From NCBI GenBank assembly GCA_002069725.1, contig MWBW01000003.1, forward strand, positions 1 to 64,000: a DNA stretch of 64,000 nt, read 5' to 3'. Positions 1 through 7,888 of the stretch are shown here, in pieces; the stretch's first letter is position 1, and every line of letters starts with the position of its first letter. Made by a program: the position numbers and the translations under genes. The DNA is from Firmicutes bacterium ADurb.Bin248 (GTDB lineage Bacteria; Bacillota; Clostridia; Christensenellales; CAG-138). A model generated the notes under the pieces. It saw only the letters and a program-made list of their open reading frames with translations, was not told the origin of the DNA and ran no database searches.

Positions 1-2382
1 CTCCGCATCCGCGACGCCGTGCTTGCGCGAGAGGTAAACCGCCGTGCGGTACCCCTCGAAGCCCGCGAAGACGTGATGCCAGCCGTAGTCGCGCTCGAAG
101 CCGCAGGCCCTGCCGTCGTCCTTCGCGGAAAACATCTTCTCGGTGCCGGCCTTTCCCAGAAGCGCGCCCGAGCGCAGCGCCTCGAGCCACTTCATCAGGT
201 CGGCGGCGGAGGTGACGATCCCCGCGTCGCCGGAGGCGTTTTCCGGTTTGCCCAGCGCGAAGCTCCGCCCGTCGATCTCCTCCATGTAAGCTGCGTCCGG
301 CGCGCCGCCGAGCGAAGTATCCTCCATGCCGAGCGGCAAAAACAGCTTCTCCCGCATCAGTTCCGCGAGCGGCTCGTTCGCCGCGCGCTCCGCGGCCATG
401 CCGAGCAGACGGAAGTTCGAACGCGCGCCCTGATCGTCGTCGTCCCTGGAAAGCGCAAGCCCGTTGAGGATCGAGATGAATTCCGCGTCCGGGATGCGCG
501 CCGCGCCTTCCTGAAAACGCATCTGTTCGGCCTGCGCGCCGGACAGCCCGGCTTCGCGGATGCGCGCCTCGACGCGGCCCAGAAGCGCGTTTTCGACATA
601 ATCCGGCACGAGCTTTTTCGTGAAAAGCAGCTCGCCGAGCCTGAACTCCTTCGCGTGGACGTATTCGGGAACGTATTTGTCGATCCCGTCGCGAAGGGAG
701 AGCGCCTTTTGTTTTTCGAGCCTGAGCAGCAAAGCCGCCGTGAAGCTTTGCGTGATATCCCCCGCGGCGAAGCGCGTGTGCAGCGTGTTGAGCTGTTTTC
801 GCTGTTCGTCCGCAAAGCCGAAGGCCGCCTCGTAGAGCGGCAGGCCGTCCTTGCGCACGCACAGCGCGCCGTTGAGCTTCCACTCCCTGGCGGCGAGCGC
901 GAGCGCGCGCGGCGCAAACACATCCGGGCTTTCGGGCGCGGCGGCGGTCAGTTCGGGAAGCGCGGCCTCGTCGGTGTACGCGAGCGCGTATTCCGAGAGC
1001 ATCGCGGGGATCACGACCGGGTAGCCGAGCCCTCCGAGCGCGCCGGAGAAAGACTTGAGCGTTTCCTCCTCGCCGTGGATGAGGAACACGCATTTGGGCT
1101 TGCGGCCGATCCCCCGCAGCCATTCGATCAGCTCGCTCCTGCCCGCGTGGCCGGAGAAGCCCTCGGCCTTTCTAATGGCCGCGCCGACCTGGATCTCCTC
1201 GCCGAAAAGCTTGACCTTTTTGACCCCGTCCACAAGCAGGCGGCCGAGCGTGCCCGCGGCCTGATAGCCCGTGAAGATGACCGTCGAGTCGCGGCGGTAC
1301 AGGTTGTGCTTGAGGTGGTGGCGGATGCGCCCCGCGTCGCACATGCCGGAGGACGAGATGATGATGTTGCAGCCCGGCTGGAAGTTGATGGACTTGCTCT
1401 CCTCGGCGGTCTGCGTCACGCGAAGCGTCGGGAAACCGAACGGCGAGCCGGTTTTGGCGATCTCCCTGGCCTCGTCGTCGTAATAGTCGGCGGCGCAGCG
1501 CTCGTAGACCGCCGTGGCGTTGATGCCCAGGGGGCTGTCCACATAGACGGGCACGCGCTCGAGCCCCGGCACGGCGTTGCGCATGAGCAGCTTTTTGATG
1601 TAGTACAAAAGCTCCTGCGTCCTGCCCACCGCGAAGCTCGGGATCACGATGTTGCCCCCGCGCGCCATGCCCTCGCGAAGAAGGGAGGCCAGCTCCATCT
1701 CCTTGTCGTTCGCCTCGCGCACATCGTGATCGCGGTCGCCGTAGGTACCCTCCATGATGACGTAATCCGCGCCGTCGATGGGCTGCGGGTCCTGCAAAAT
1801 GGGCCTGTTGTCGCGCCCGATGTCGCCGGAAAAGGCGAGCTTGACGGTCTTGCCGCCCTCGTTCGCCCAGACCTCTATGGCGGCGGAGCCAAGAAGGTGC
1901 CCCGCGTCCACGAAGCGCGCGCGCATGCCGGGCACGACCTCGGTGATCTCGTTGTAGGTGACGGGCTTGAAGGCCTTGAGCGAATCGACCGCATCCTGCG
2001 CCGTGTAGAGCGGCTGCACGGGAGGTTTGCCCGCACGCAGGTTCTTGCGGTTCTGATACTCGGCCTCCTGCTCCTGTATATGGCCGCTGTCGGGCAGCAT
2101 GATGCCCGCGAGCTCCGCCGTGGCGCGCGTGGCGACGATCCTGCCCCGATAGCCCCGTTTGACGAGCAGAGGCAGCAGGCCGCTGTGGTCGATATGCGCG
2201 TGCGTCAGGAGCACCGCGTCGATTTCGGCAGGGTCGAACGGGAAGTCGCCTTCCCCGAGCTCTGTTTTCTTATCGGCGCCCTGCCTCATGCCGCAGTCCA
2301 CGAGTATCTTCTTGCCCGCGAACTCCATCATGTGGCAGGAGCCGGTGACGCTGCGCGCCGCGCCGCAAAACTTGATTTTCAT
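1..2382 (-). CDS. MBL-fold/beta-CASP nuclease-like protein fused to a serine beta-lactamase-like domain (partial)
   Basis: At least 794 residues are in the window and the reading frame is still open at base 1, so the C-terminus is missing. The N-terminal part is a metallo-beta-lactamase: the metal motif H61-A-H63-I-D65-H66 is intact. It is followed by a beta-CASP region and an RMMBL end (FSGHAGRSELIEWL). This architecture is known from RNA-processing exonucleases (YsH1/CPSF-like, COG1236 type) acting in the cytoplasm. From about residue 490 the sequence becomes like serine beta-lactamase/class C esterase, but S-x-x-K reads D542-I-T-Q545 and Y-x-N reads R654-S-N656, so this half looks catalytically dead. 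The start is the ATG at 2382, preceded by GGAGG at 5-nt spacing. It is last in the glmU-to-SEC-C direction, about 90 bases after the SEC-C gene. Function of the fusion is unknown. Confidence 0.85.
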   Translation of the reverse strand, partial: MKIKFCGAARSVTGSCHMMEFAGKKILVDCGMRQGADKKTELGEGDFPFDPAEIDAVLLTHAHIDHSGLLPLLVKRGYRGRIVATRATAELAGIMLPDSGHIQEQEAEYQNRKNLRAGKPPVQPLYTAQDAVDSLKAFKPVTYNEITEVVPGMRARFVDAGHLLGSAAIEVWANEGGKTVKLAFSGDIGRDNRPILQDPQPIDGADYVIMEGTYGDRDHDVREANDKEMELASLLREGMARGGNIVIPSFAVGRTQELLYYIKKLLMRNAVPGLERVPVYVDSPLGINATAVYERCAADYYDDEAREIAKTGSPFGFPTLRVTQTAEESKSINFQPGCNIIISSSGMCDAGRIRHHLKHNLYRRDSTVIFTGYQAAGTLGRLLVDGVKKVKLFGEEIQVGAAIRKAEGFSGHAGRSELIEWLRGIGRKPKCVFLIHGEEETLKSFSGALGGLGYPVVIPAMLSEYALAYTDEAALPELTAAAPESPDVFAPRALALAAREWKLNGALCVRKDGLPLYEAAFGFADEQRKQLNTLHTRFAAGDITQSFTAALLLRLEKQKALSLRDGIDKYVPEYVHAKEFRLGELLFTKKLVPDYVENALLGRVEARIREAGLSGAQAEQMRFQEGAARIPDAEFISILNGLALSRDDDDQGARSNFRLLGMAAERAANEPLAELMREKLFLPLGMEDTSLGGAPDAAYMEEIDGRSFALGKPENASGDAGIVTSAADLMKWLEALRSGALLGKAGTEKMFSAKDDGRACGFERDYGWHHVFAGFEGYRTAVYLSRKHGVADAE

Positions 2383-2410
2383 AATGCCTCCGTTCGGTGC
2401 GCCGGGGATA

Positions 2411-2434
2411 ATTGACAATTGAAAATTGACAATC
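2411..2434 (-). repeat. Copy A of the dispersed ATTGACAATT repeat
   Basis: The sequence ATTGACAATTGAAAATTGAC followed by AATC is a variant of the motif found after several stop codons in this window (12915, 41615, 46019, 62791). Here it lies between the SEC-C gene and the MBL gene and is followed by a degenerate GC-rich part (acgccggggg). It is the only copy not next to a stop codon. Confidence 0.6.
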
Positions 2435-2473
2435 AGGAGAACGCCGGGGGTTACGGGCGGATATCGAATCCCC

Positions 2474-2977
2474 CTACGCGCTCTTTCCGCAACACTGCTT
2501 ATACTTCTTTCCGCTGCCGCAGGGGCAGGGATCGTTGCGGCCGATTTTGTTCGGGTTGACGTAGATTTTCGACGCGCGGAATTCCCTGGTGATCTCGCGC
2601 CGCCGCTCGGGGCTGAGCACGCCTTCCCACTCGGGCAGTTCGTAGAGCCAGTCCGCCTTGGCCTCGTGCATGTTGAAGTAGAGCTTCTCGTAGTCGATGT
2701 CGAGCGATACTTCCGTATCGCTTTCGAGCGATTCGAGGTCAAGCTCCGTCCTCAGGCTCGAGTTGATGCCGTCGAGGAAGCCCGCGAAGGTCTTTTCGTC
2801 CATGCCGAACTCGGCCGCGAGATCGCCGAGCCTGCCGCGCTTGACGGCATCGTGCCGCGCGAGCAGCTTTTTGTAGTTTTCGGTCTCGAGCGCGAAATAA
2901 TCCTTCCAGAACGCGTCGTGCTCCTGCTGTTCGCGCTCCGCCTGCGCGCAGTCCTTCCAATCCTGATAGAGTCCCAT
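2474..2977 (-). CDS. SEC-C zinc-motif protein
   Basis: A 167-residue, mostly acidic and helical cytoplasmic protein of unknown function. The last residues form the SEC-C metal-binding motif, [19 protein letters not shown], in which C-x-C and CC ligate zinc. The same ending, with one Gln/Asn difference, closes the SecA encoded at 48179-50911. In SecA this motif contacts SecB or ribosomes; in free-standing SEC-C proteins the role is not settled. The rest of the protein has no family I recognise. The ATG at 2977 follows GGAAAGAAAGGATTTGAA, a good ribosome site. It sits downstream of isocitrate dehydrogenase across an 86-base gap that holds a hairpin, so it may be partly uncoupled from that gene. 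Confidence 0.8.
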   Translation of the reverse strand: MGLYQDWKDCAQAEREQQEHDAFWKDYFALETENYKKLLARHDAVKRGRLGDLAAEFGMDEKTFAGFLDGINSSLRTELDLESLESDTEVSLDIDYEKLYFNMHEAKADWLYELPEWEGVLSPERRREITREFRASKIYVNPNKIGRNDPCPCGSGKKYKQCCGKSA

Positions 2978-3000
2978 TTCAAATCCTTTCTTTCCATAAA

Positions 3001-3036
3001 CGCGGGCGGCCGGACAACACTGCCCTGCCGCCCGCG
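3001..3036 (-). terminator. Hairpin between icd and the SEC-C gene (possible attenuating terminator)
   Basis: A perfect 10-bp stem pairs 3001-3010 with 3027-3036 around a 16-base loop. Read on the minus strand it is followed by TTTATGG, a short U-rich tract, and then by the ribosome site of the SEC-C gene. It could be a weak terminator or an RNA-processing hairpin. Confidence 0.4.
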
Positions 3037-3063
3037 CGTCGTCAAGTTATGTTATCGCGCATT

Positions 3064-4275
3064 TCACAGCGCCTTGTCAAGATATTCCTTGATCTTGAGT
3101 ATGAAGCCCTCGGTGTCGAGCACCGTGACCTTCTCCATTTCGGCGAGGGAGGCGAGGTCCTTGGTCATGAAACCGTCGCTGATGCAATCGAGCGAAGCCT
3201 TCTCGAGCTTGGCGGAGAAGTCCTGCAGCTCGGGTATGCCGTCGAGCTCGCCGCGCTTGTTGAGCGCGCCCGTCCAGGCAAAGAGCGTCGCCATGCAGTT
3301 GGTGGAGGTCGTCTCGCCGTCGCGATACTTATAATAGTGCTTGGTGACGGTGCCGTGCGCGGCCTCGTACTCGAACTTGCCGTCGGGGGATACGAGCACG
3401 CTCGTCATCATGGCAAGCGAGCCGAAGGCCGTGGCGACCATGTCGCTCATCACGTCGCCGTCGTAGTTCTTGCACGCCCAGATGAAGCCGCCCTCGGAGC
3501 GGATCACGCGCGCCACGGCGTCGTCTATGAGCGTGTAGAAGTAAGTGATGCCCGCCTTCTTGAACTCCTCCTTGAACTCGGTGTCCACGATCCTCTGGAA
3601 GATGTCGCGGAACTCGCCGTCGTACTTCTTGGCGATGGTATCCTTGGCGGAGAACCAGAGATCCTGCTTGGTCGCAACCGCGTACTTACAGCAGGCGCGC
3701 GCGAAGCTTTCGATGGAATCGTCCTTGTTGAAGGTCGCCATCAATACGCCGGGGCACTTGAAGTCGTTGACGGTTTCCTCGAAGACCTTCCCGCCCTTCT
3801 CGTCGTAGAAGGAAAGCAGCGCCTTTCCGGGGCCGGGCACGCGGTACTCGGTGGCCTTGTACACGTCGCCGAAGGCGTGACGGGCGATGGTGATGGGCTT
3901 CTTCCAGCTCCGCACCGAGGGCTTGAGGCAGTCGAGCGTGATGGGCGCGCGGAACACCGTGCCGTCGAGTATCGCGCGGATGGTGCCGTTGGGGCTCTTG
4001 TACATCTTCTTGAGCTTGTATTCATCGACGCGCTGCTGGTTGGGGGTGATGGTGGCGCACTTGACGCCCACGCCGTACTTCTTGCAGGCTTCCGCCGCCT
4101 CAACGGTTATCTTGTCGTCGGTCTGGTCGCGAACGGGCAGGCCGAGGTCATAATACTCGGTTTTCAGGTCGATGTAGGGAGTGAGGAGGTGGTCCTTGAT
4201 CATCTTCCAGATGACCCGCGTCATTTCGTCGCCGTCGATCTCCACCAACGGGGTGTTCATTCGGATCTTCGCCAT
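3064..4275 (-). CDS. icd: NADP-dependent isocitrate dehydrogenase (eukaryote-like type)
   Basis: This 403-residue protein converts isocitrate to 2-oxoglutarate, with NADP the cofactor usual for this subtype. The N-terminus ([16 protein letters not shown]), the substrate-site stretch S-P-N-G-T-I-R and the ending typical of mitochondrial/cytosolic IDH1/2-like enzymes all show the type II subfamily, and the length of about 400 residues is as expected. It starts at the ATG at 4275, just after TAAGAACAGGAGAAACGAG. It follows ddl by 18 bases, so a central-metabolism enzyme is being read with peptidoglycan genes. No aconitase or citrate synthase is nearby; the citrate lyase operon is 50 kb away. Confidence 0.95.
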   Translation of the reverse strand: MAKIRMNTPLVEIDGDEMTRVIWKMIKDHLLTPYIDLKTEYYDLGLPVRDQTDDKITVEAAEACKKYGVGVKCATITPNQQRVDEYKLKKMYKSPNGTIRAILDGTVFRAPITLDCLKPSVRSWKKPITIARHAFGDVYKATEYRVPGPGKALLSFYDEKGGKVFEETVNDFKCPGVLMATFNKDDSIESFARACCKYAVATKQDLWFSAKDTIAKKYDGEFRDIFQRIVDTEFKEEFKKAGITYFYTLIDDAVARVIRSEGGFIWACKNYDGDVMSDMVATAFGSLAMMTSVLVSPDGKFEYEAAHGTVTKHYYKYRDGETTSTNCMATLFAWTGALNKRGELDGIPELQDFSAKLEKASLDCISDGFMTKDLASLAEMEKVTVLDTEGFILKIKEYLDKAL

Positions 4276-4293
4276 TTCTCGTTTCTCCTGTTC

Positions 4294-5460
4294 TTACTTT
4301 TTGCTGTTTTTAACGCCGCCCAGAGCCTTGTCGAGTATCGTGGAATCGTATGCAAACGTGGAGCCGTTCTTTTGCGCCAGTGCTTCGTGCGCATATCCAA
4401 CGAGCGCGTCCACAAGATGCCGGAAGCTGAGCCCGTCGGGCTCGAAAAGATAAAACGCGAAGGAGCCGGGGATGGTGTTGATCTCGCAGACATAGAGTTC
4501 CCCGCTCGCCCGGTCGAGCATGTAATCCACGCGAACGACGCCCTTGCAGCCGAACGTGCGGAAGATCTCGCGCGTGTAGTCCCGCACGCGCGCGGTCAGC
4601 TCCTCGCCGATGGGCGCGGGGATCTTGCGCGCGAGGCTCTCCATGCCCTTGCCCTTGCCGCCCGCGAGGTACTTCTGGTCGAAGGTCAAAAACTCCTGCC
4701 AGTTCACGGGCTGCTCGCACAGCGACACCCGCGTTTCTTCCCCGAAGCCGACGCAGGCGCAGTTGATCTCGTCCGGCCGGTCGAGCCCTTTTTCGATGAG
4801 GATCCGCCAGTCGAACGCGCAGGCGATCTCGACGGCCCGCTCGAGGGACGCGCGGTCCGCCGCCTTCGAAATGCCTATGGAGGAGCCCAGCTGCGAGGGC
4901 TTGACGAAGAGCGGGTAGCCGAGCGCCTCGGCGCGCGCAAGCACGGCTTCGCGGTCCTTGTTCCATTCGTCCCGGTAGCACCACACGCTCGGAAGAACCG
5001 GCAGCCCCATGCTTTGGAATACCGCTTTCATCACGATTTTATCCATGCCCGCCGCCGAGGCGACGACGCCGCAGCTCGTATACGGGATGTCTGCGAGCTC
5101 GAACAGCCCCTGCATGGTGCCGTCCTCGCCGTGCAGGCCGTGGAACGCGAGCAGCGCGCACGCGAGCGGCTGCACGAGCCTGAGCTTGCCGAACAGGCCT
5201 TTTCGCGCGTAGAGCCCCTTCATGCCGGGCGCGGGGGGCAGCATGACCTTCGTGAGCCCCTTCAAATTCGGGTCGAAGTTTTTATAGGTGGCGATGTTCC
5301 GCAGAGGCTCGCCGACGAACCATTCCCCCGCGCGCGAAACGTAAACGGGAAAGGCGTTGTATTTGCTTTTGTCCGCATTTTCGAGCGCCTGCAGGCCGGA
5401 TATGATCGAAACGTCGTGCTCGGCGGCGCGGCTGCCGAAGAATACGCCAAGGTTCTCCAT
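4294..5460 (-). CDS. ddl: D-alanine--D-alanine ligase
   Basis: This 388-residue ATP-grasp enzyme makes D-Ala-D-Ala for peptidoglycan in the cytoplasm. The signature GLHGEDGTMQGLFELADIPY, the ATP-grasp stretch FVKPSQLGSSIGI and the C-terminal metal/substrate stretch RVDYMLD...YVCEINTIPG are all visible. The serine-containing GSS loop and the asparagine of EINTIPG are kept. Starting ATG is at 5460, 10 bases after the murF stop codon, so the maker of the dipeptide is translated directly behind the enzyme that uses it. The spacing to icd is also short. Confidence 0.95.
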   Translation of the reverse strand: MENLGVFFGSRAAEHDVSIISGLQALENADKSKYNAFPVYVSRAGEWFVGEPLRNIATYKNFDPNLKGLTKVMLPPAPGMKGLYARKGLFGKLRLVQPLACALLAFHGLHGEDGTMQGLFELADIPYTSCGVVASAAGMDKIVMKAVFQSMGLPVLPSVWCYRDEWNKDREAVLARAEALGYPLFVKPSQLGSSIGISKAADRASLERAVEIACAFDWRILIEKGLDRPDEINCACVGFGEETRVSLCEQPVNWQEFLTFDQKYLAGGKGKGMESLARKIPAPIGEELTARVRDYTREIFRTFGCKGVVRVDYMLDRASGELYVCEINTIPGSFAFYLFEPDGLSFRHLVDALVGYAHEALAQKNGSTFAYDSTILDKALGGVKNSKK

Positions 5461-5470
5461 GTCTGCCTCC

Positions 5471-7111
5471 TTATTCGGCGAAGTTGTCCGGGAGATCGTT
5501 CTCGAACAGCACCACGCAGCCGGGCTCGGTGTACTTTTTAAGAAGCTCCGTCGCCTCGGCGAGCGATTCCGCGCGCACGAGCCTCTCCCTGGGGAATTGC
5601 GCCTCGAGAAGGCCGTCGCAGATCGGGTCCGCGTGCCGCTTGCCTATGATTATTGCTATATCGGCGCAGTCCGCCATATGCCTGCCGAACTCGCGGTTGA
5701 GCTTATCCTCCTCCGCGCCCTGCTCGACCATGCCGGGCGTGACGACGATCTTTTTGCCCTCGAACATCGCGAGCACGTTGAGCGCCTCCCTGGAGCCGAC
5801 GGGGTTGGCGTTGAACGCGTCGTCTATGACCGTGACCGCCCCGGGGATCAGCTGGAGCCTGTGCTCGACGGGCCTCGCCTCGGCGACGGCCGCCGCGATC
5901 TCCCCCATACCCATGCCCATGCGGTACGCGAGCGCGGCGGCGCCCGTGAGGTTGAGTATGTTGTATTTGCCCAGAAGCTGCGTTTTGCAGCTTGCGCGCT
6001 CCCCGTTTTCGGCGACGAGGTCGAACGTGCTTCCCGCGGCGCTTGTTTTGATGTTCTCCGCGCGCATGAAAAGCCCCTCGCCTTCGGTGCCGTAGAGGTA
6101 TTTCTCGGCGAGCTCGCTTTGTTCATAGAGCTTGCGGCAGTTCTCGTCGTCCCCGTTGATCAGGCAGCAGCCGTCCTCGCCGAGCCCGCGCAGGAGCTCG
6201 CCCTTGGTTTCGGCGATCTTCTCGACGGAGCCGAAGGTTTCGAGGTGCTGCTTGCCCACGGCCGTGATGACGCCGTACTGGGGCTTGACAAGGCCGCACA
6301 ACTCCCGGATATCCCCTTTGAAGCGCGCGCCCATCTCGGCGACGAACACCTCGTGCTCGTCCTCCAACTGCCCGCGGATCACGCGCGTCACGCCCATGGG
6401 CGTGTTGTAGCTGCCCGGCGTGATGAGCACGCGGTATTTTTTATTGAGCATCGCCTCGAGCGCGTACTTGGTGCCGGTCTTGCCGAAGCTGCCCGTGATG
6501 CCGATCTTTATGAGGTCCCCGCGCGCGGCGAGCTTCTTTTTCGCGTCGTTGAAATACCAGCGCTTGACGCCCTCCTCGACGGGATAGACCAGGCAGTACG
6601 CGAGCAGCACGAACAGCGGCAGCAGCGCGCCCGGCGCGTAGCGGACCATCAGCGGCGAAAGATAGCTCCACCAGCCCAGGCCGTACTCCCACGCGTAGAG
6701 CCGCATGAAGAATATTTCGGAAAAGAGGAACGCCAGCGCCCACTCGACGGCGAGCAGGCGGATCACGCGCCCCGTATAGACGAGGGGCTTGACGTGCTTT
6801 TTCTTCGCGTAGCCGTAATAGAGCGCCGCGAGCAGGAAGATATAGATGAAATCCGCGGCGGAATAGCAGATCCTCGCGATCAGGGTGCCGCCCAGGAGCA
6901 TGTAGCTCGCGCGGAGCAACAGCGCCGCCAGCCCCGCGAAGAGATAAGGAACGAAATCCGAAGCGACGTGCCGGGAAAGCCAGCGAAGGTACATCCTGCC
7001 CTGATAGCTCTCGAGCTGCATGATGTGCACGAGCGGGAGCGACGCCGCCGCGACGGCGGCCCCCATAAGCACCGCGAGCGCGTGCGCCATGATTTGCTGA
7101 ACGATGGTCAT
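5471..7111 (-). CDS. murF: Membrane-anchored MurF-type ligase (UDP-MurNAc-tripeptide--D-Ala-D-Ala ligase)
   Basis: This 546-residue Mur ligase adds D-Ala-D-Ala to the muropeptide precursor. The Mur P-loop GITGSFGKTGTKY lies around residue 213, followed by the usual GxMG and H-x-E-x-F motifs (EMGARFKGDI, KQHLETFGS) and the C-terminal EHR and DDAFNANP stretches. Unlike classic MurF, about 190 N-terminal residues form several membrane helices, a fusion seen in part of the Clostridia. I place the start at the ATG at 7111, 9 bases after TTGAGG; an in-frame TTG at 7126 would overlap the upstream stop region and has its AAGGA too close. Next to ddl, which supplies its dipeptide substrate. Confidence 0.88.
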   Translation of the reverse strand: MTIVQQIMAHALAVLMGAAVAAASLPLVHIMQLESYQGRMYLRWLSRHVASDFVPYLFAGLAALLLRASYMLLGGTLIARICYSAADFIYIFLLAALYYGYAKKKHVKPLVYTGRVIRLLAVEWALAFLFSEIFFMRLYAWEYGLGWWSYLSPLMVRYAPGALLPLFVLLAYCLVYPVEEGVKRWYFNDAKKKLAARGDLIKIGITGSFGKTGTKYALEAMLNKKYRVLITPGSYNTPMGVTRVIRGQLEDEHEVFVAEMGARFKGDIRELCGLVKPQYGVITAVGKQHLETFGSVEKIAETKGELLRGLGEDGCCLINGDDENCRKLYEQSELAEKYLYGTEGEGLFMRAENIKTSAAGSTFDLVAENGERASCKTQLLGKYNILNLTGAAALAYRMGMGMGEIAAAVAEARPVEHRLQLIPGAVTVIDDAFNANPVGSREALNVLAMFEGKKIVVTPGMVEQGAEEDKLNREFGRHMADCADIAIIIGKRHADPICDGLLEAQFPRERLVRAESLAEATELLKKYTEPGCVVLFENDLPDNFAE

Positions 7112-7122
7112 GAAACTGAACC

Positions 7123-7884
7123 TCAATCCTTAAAAAATGCCCGCATCACGGCGCAGAACTGACCGTACCGGTCGGCGTAGGAGAAATGTCCCGCGCCCTC
7201 GAGCACCGCGAGGCCCGAATTCCTGATTTTCGCCTCCATGAGCCTTGCCATGGAAAGCGGCGTGTAATCGTCCCTGTCCCCCCAGACGAGCAGCGTTTCG
7301 TTTCGAATGCGCGAAAGCCTGTCCGTCAGGTCGAGGTTGACCACCTTGACGAAGGTTTTCCGCATAACCTCGCTCGAAAGCGCGCGGTAATCCGCGCTGC
7401 CTGCCGCGCGCTGCTTTTCGGAGAGCCTGAAGGCGCGGTCGACGAAACCGACCTTCGCGAGCCGCTTGCCGAGCTTATAGGAGTACACGCGAACGTAATA
7501 CCCCAGGCCGCGCCTCGGGCGTATGCCCGCCGCGTCGACGAGCACGAGCCTACCGAACAGTTCCGGCTCCGCGCTCGCGAGCAGTATCGTCACGCGCCCG
7601 CCGAAGGAATGGCACACGACGTCGCAGCCTTCGATGCCCGCGCGCCTGATGAATTCCCGCGTCAGCGCCGCGTATTCGGGCACGCCCCAGGGCTCCTTAG
7701 GCTCCCCGCTTTTGCCGAAGCCCGGAAAATCGAACAGCACGGCCTCGCGCCCGAGGGAGGCGACGCAATCCGCGATGGGGCGCACGGCCTCCATGCTCGC
7801 GCCCCAGCCGTGGAGGATCAGCACGGGTTTGCCCGCGCCGAGGCGTTCGTATTCGATATGGACGCCGCCGATCTCCTCGCGCAC
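7123..7884 (-). CDS. Alpha/beta-hydrolase
   Basis: A 253-residue alpha/beta-hydrolase fold protein. It has the oxyanion stretch LILHGWGAS near residue 20, the nucleophile elbow C-H-S-F-G-G, a WGDRDD acid region and the catalytic histidine in GAGHFSY near the C-terminus, so the Ser-Asp-His triad is complete. There is no signal peptide, and the substrate cannot be told. Translation probably starts at the GTG at 7884, 7 bases after GGGGAG; an upstream extension would run into glmU. It lies 4 bases after the glmU-like gene and 11 bases before murF, within the wall-precursor operon, so a role in envelope lipid or wall metabolism is possible but unproven. Confidence 0.85.
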   Translation of the reverse strand: MREEIGGVHIEYERLGAGKPVLILHGWGASMEAVRPIADCVASLGREAVLFDFPGFGKSGEPKEPWGVPEYAALTREFIRRAGIEGCDVVCHSFGGRVTILLASAEPELFGRLVLVDAAGIRPRRGLGYYVRVYSYKLGKRLAKVGFVDRAFRLSEKQRAAGSADYRALSSEVMRKTFVKVVNLDLTDRLSRIRNETLLVWGDRDDYTPLSMARLMEAKIRNSGLAVLEGAGHFSYADRYGQFCAVMRAFFKD

Positions 7885-7888
7885 GGCC

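Noticed and set aside
19-2415. An open frame of about 800 codons on the plus strand over the MBL gene, and similar very long frames at 3049-5541, 5357-7162 and 36999-38777
   Set aside because: They mirror real minus-strand genes with clear motifs; GC-rich codons leave stops rare in the other frames. Their translations are rich in Arg, Val and His with no motifs.
7111-7126. A TTG start at 7126 for murF
   Set aside because: The ribosome site lies directly against it; the ATG at 7111 has normal spacing.
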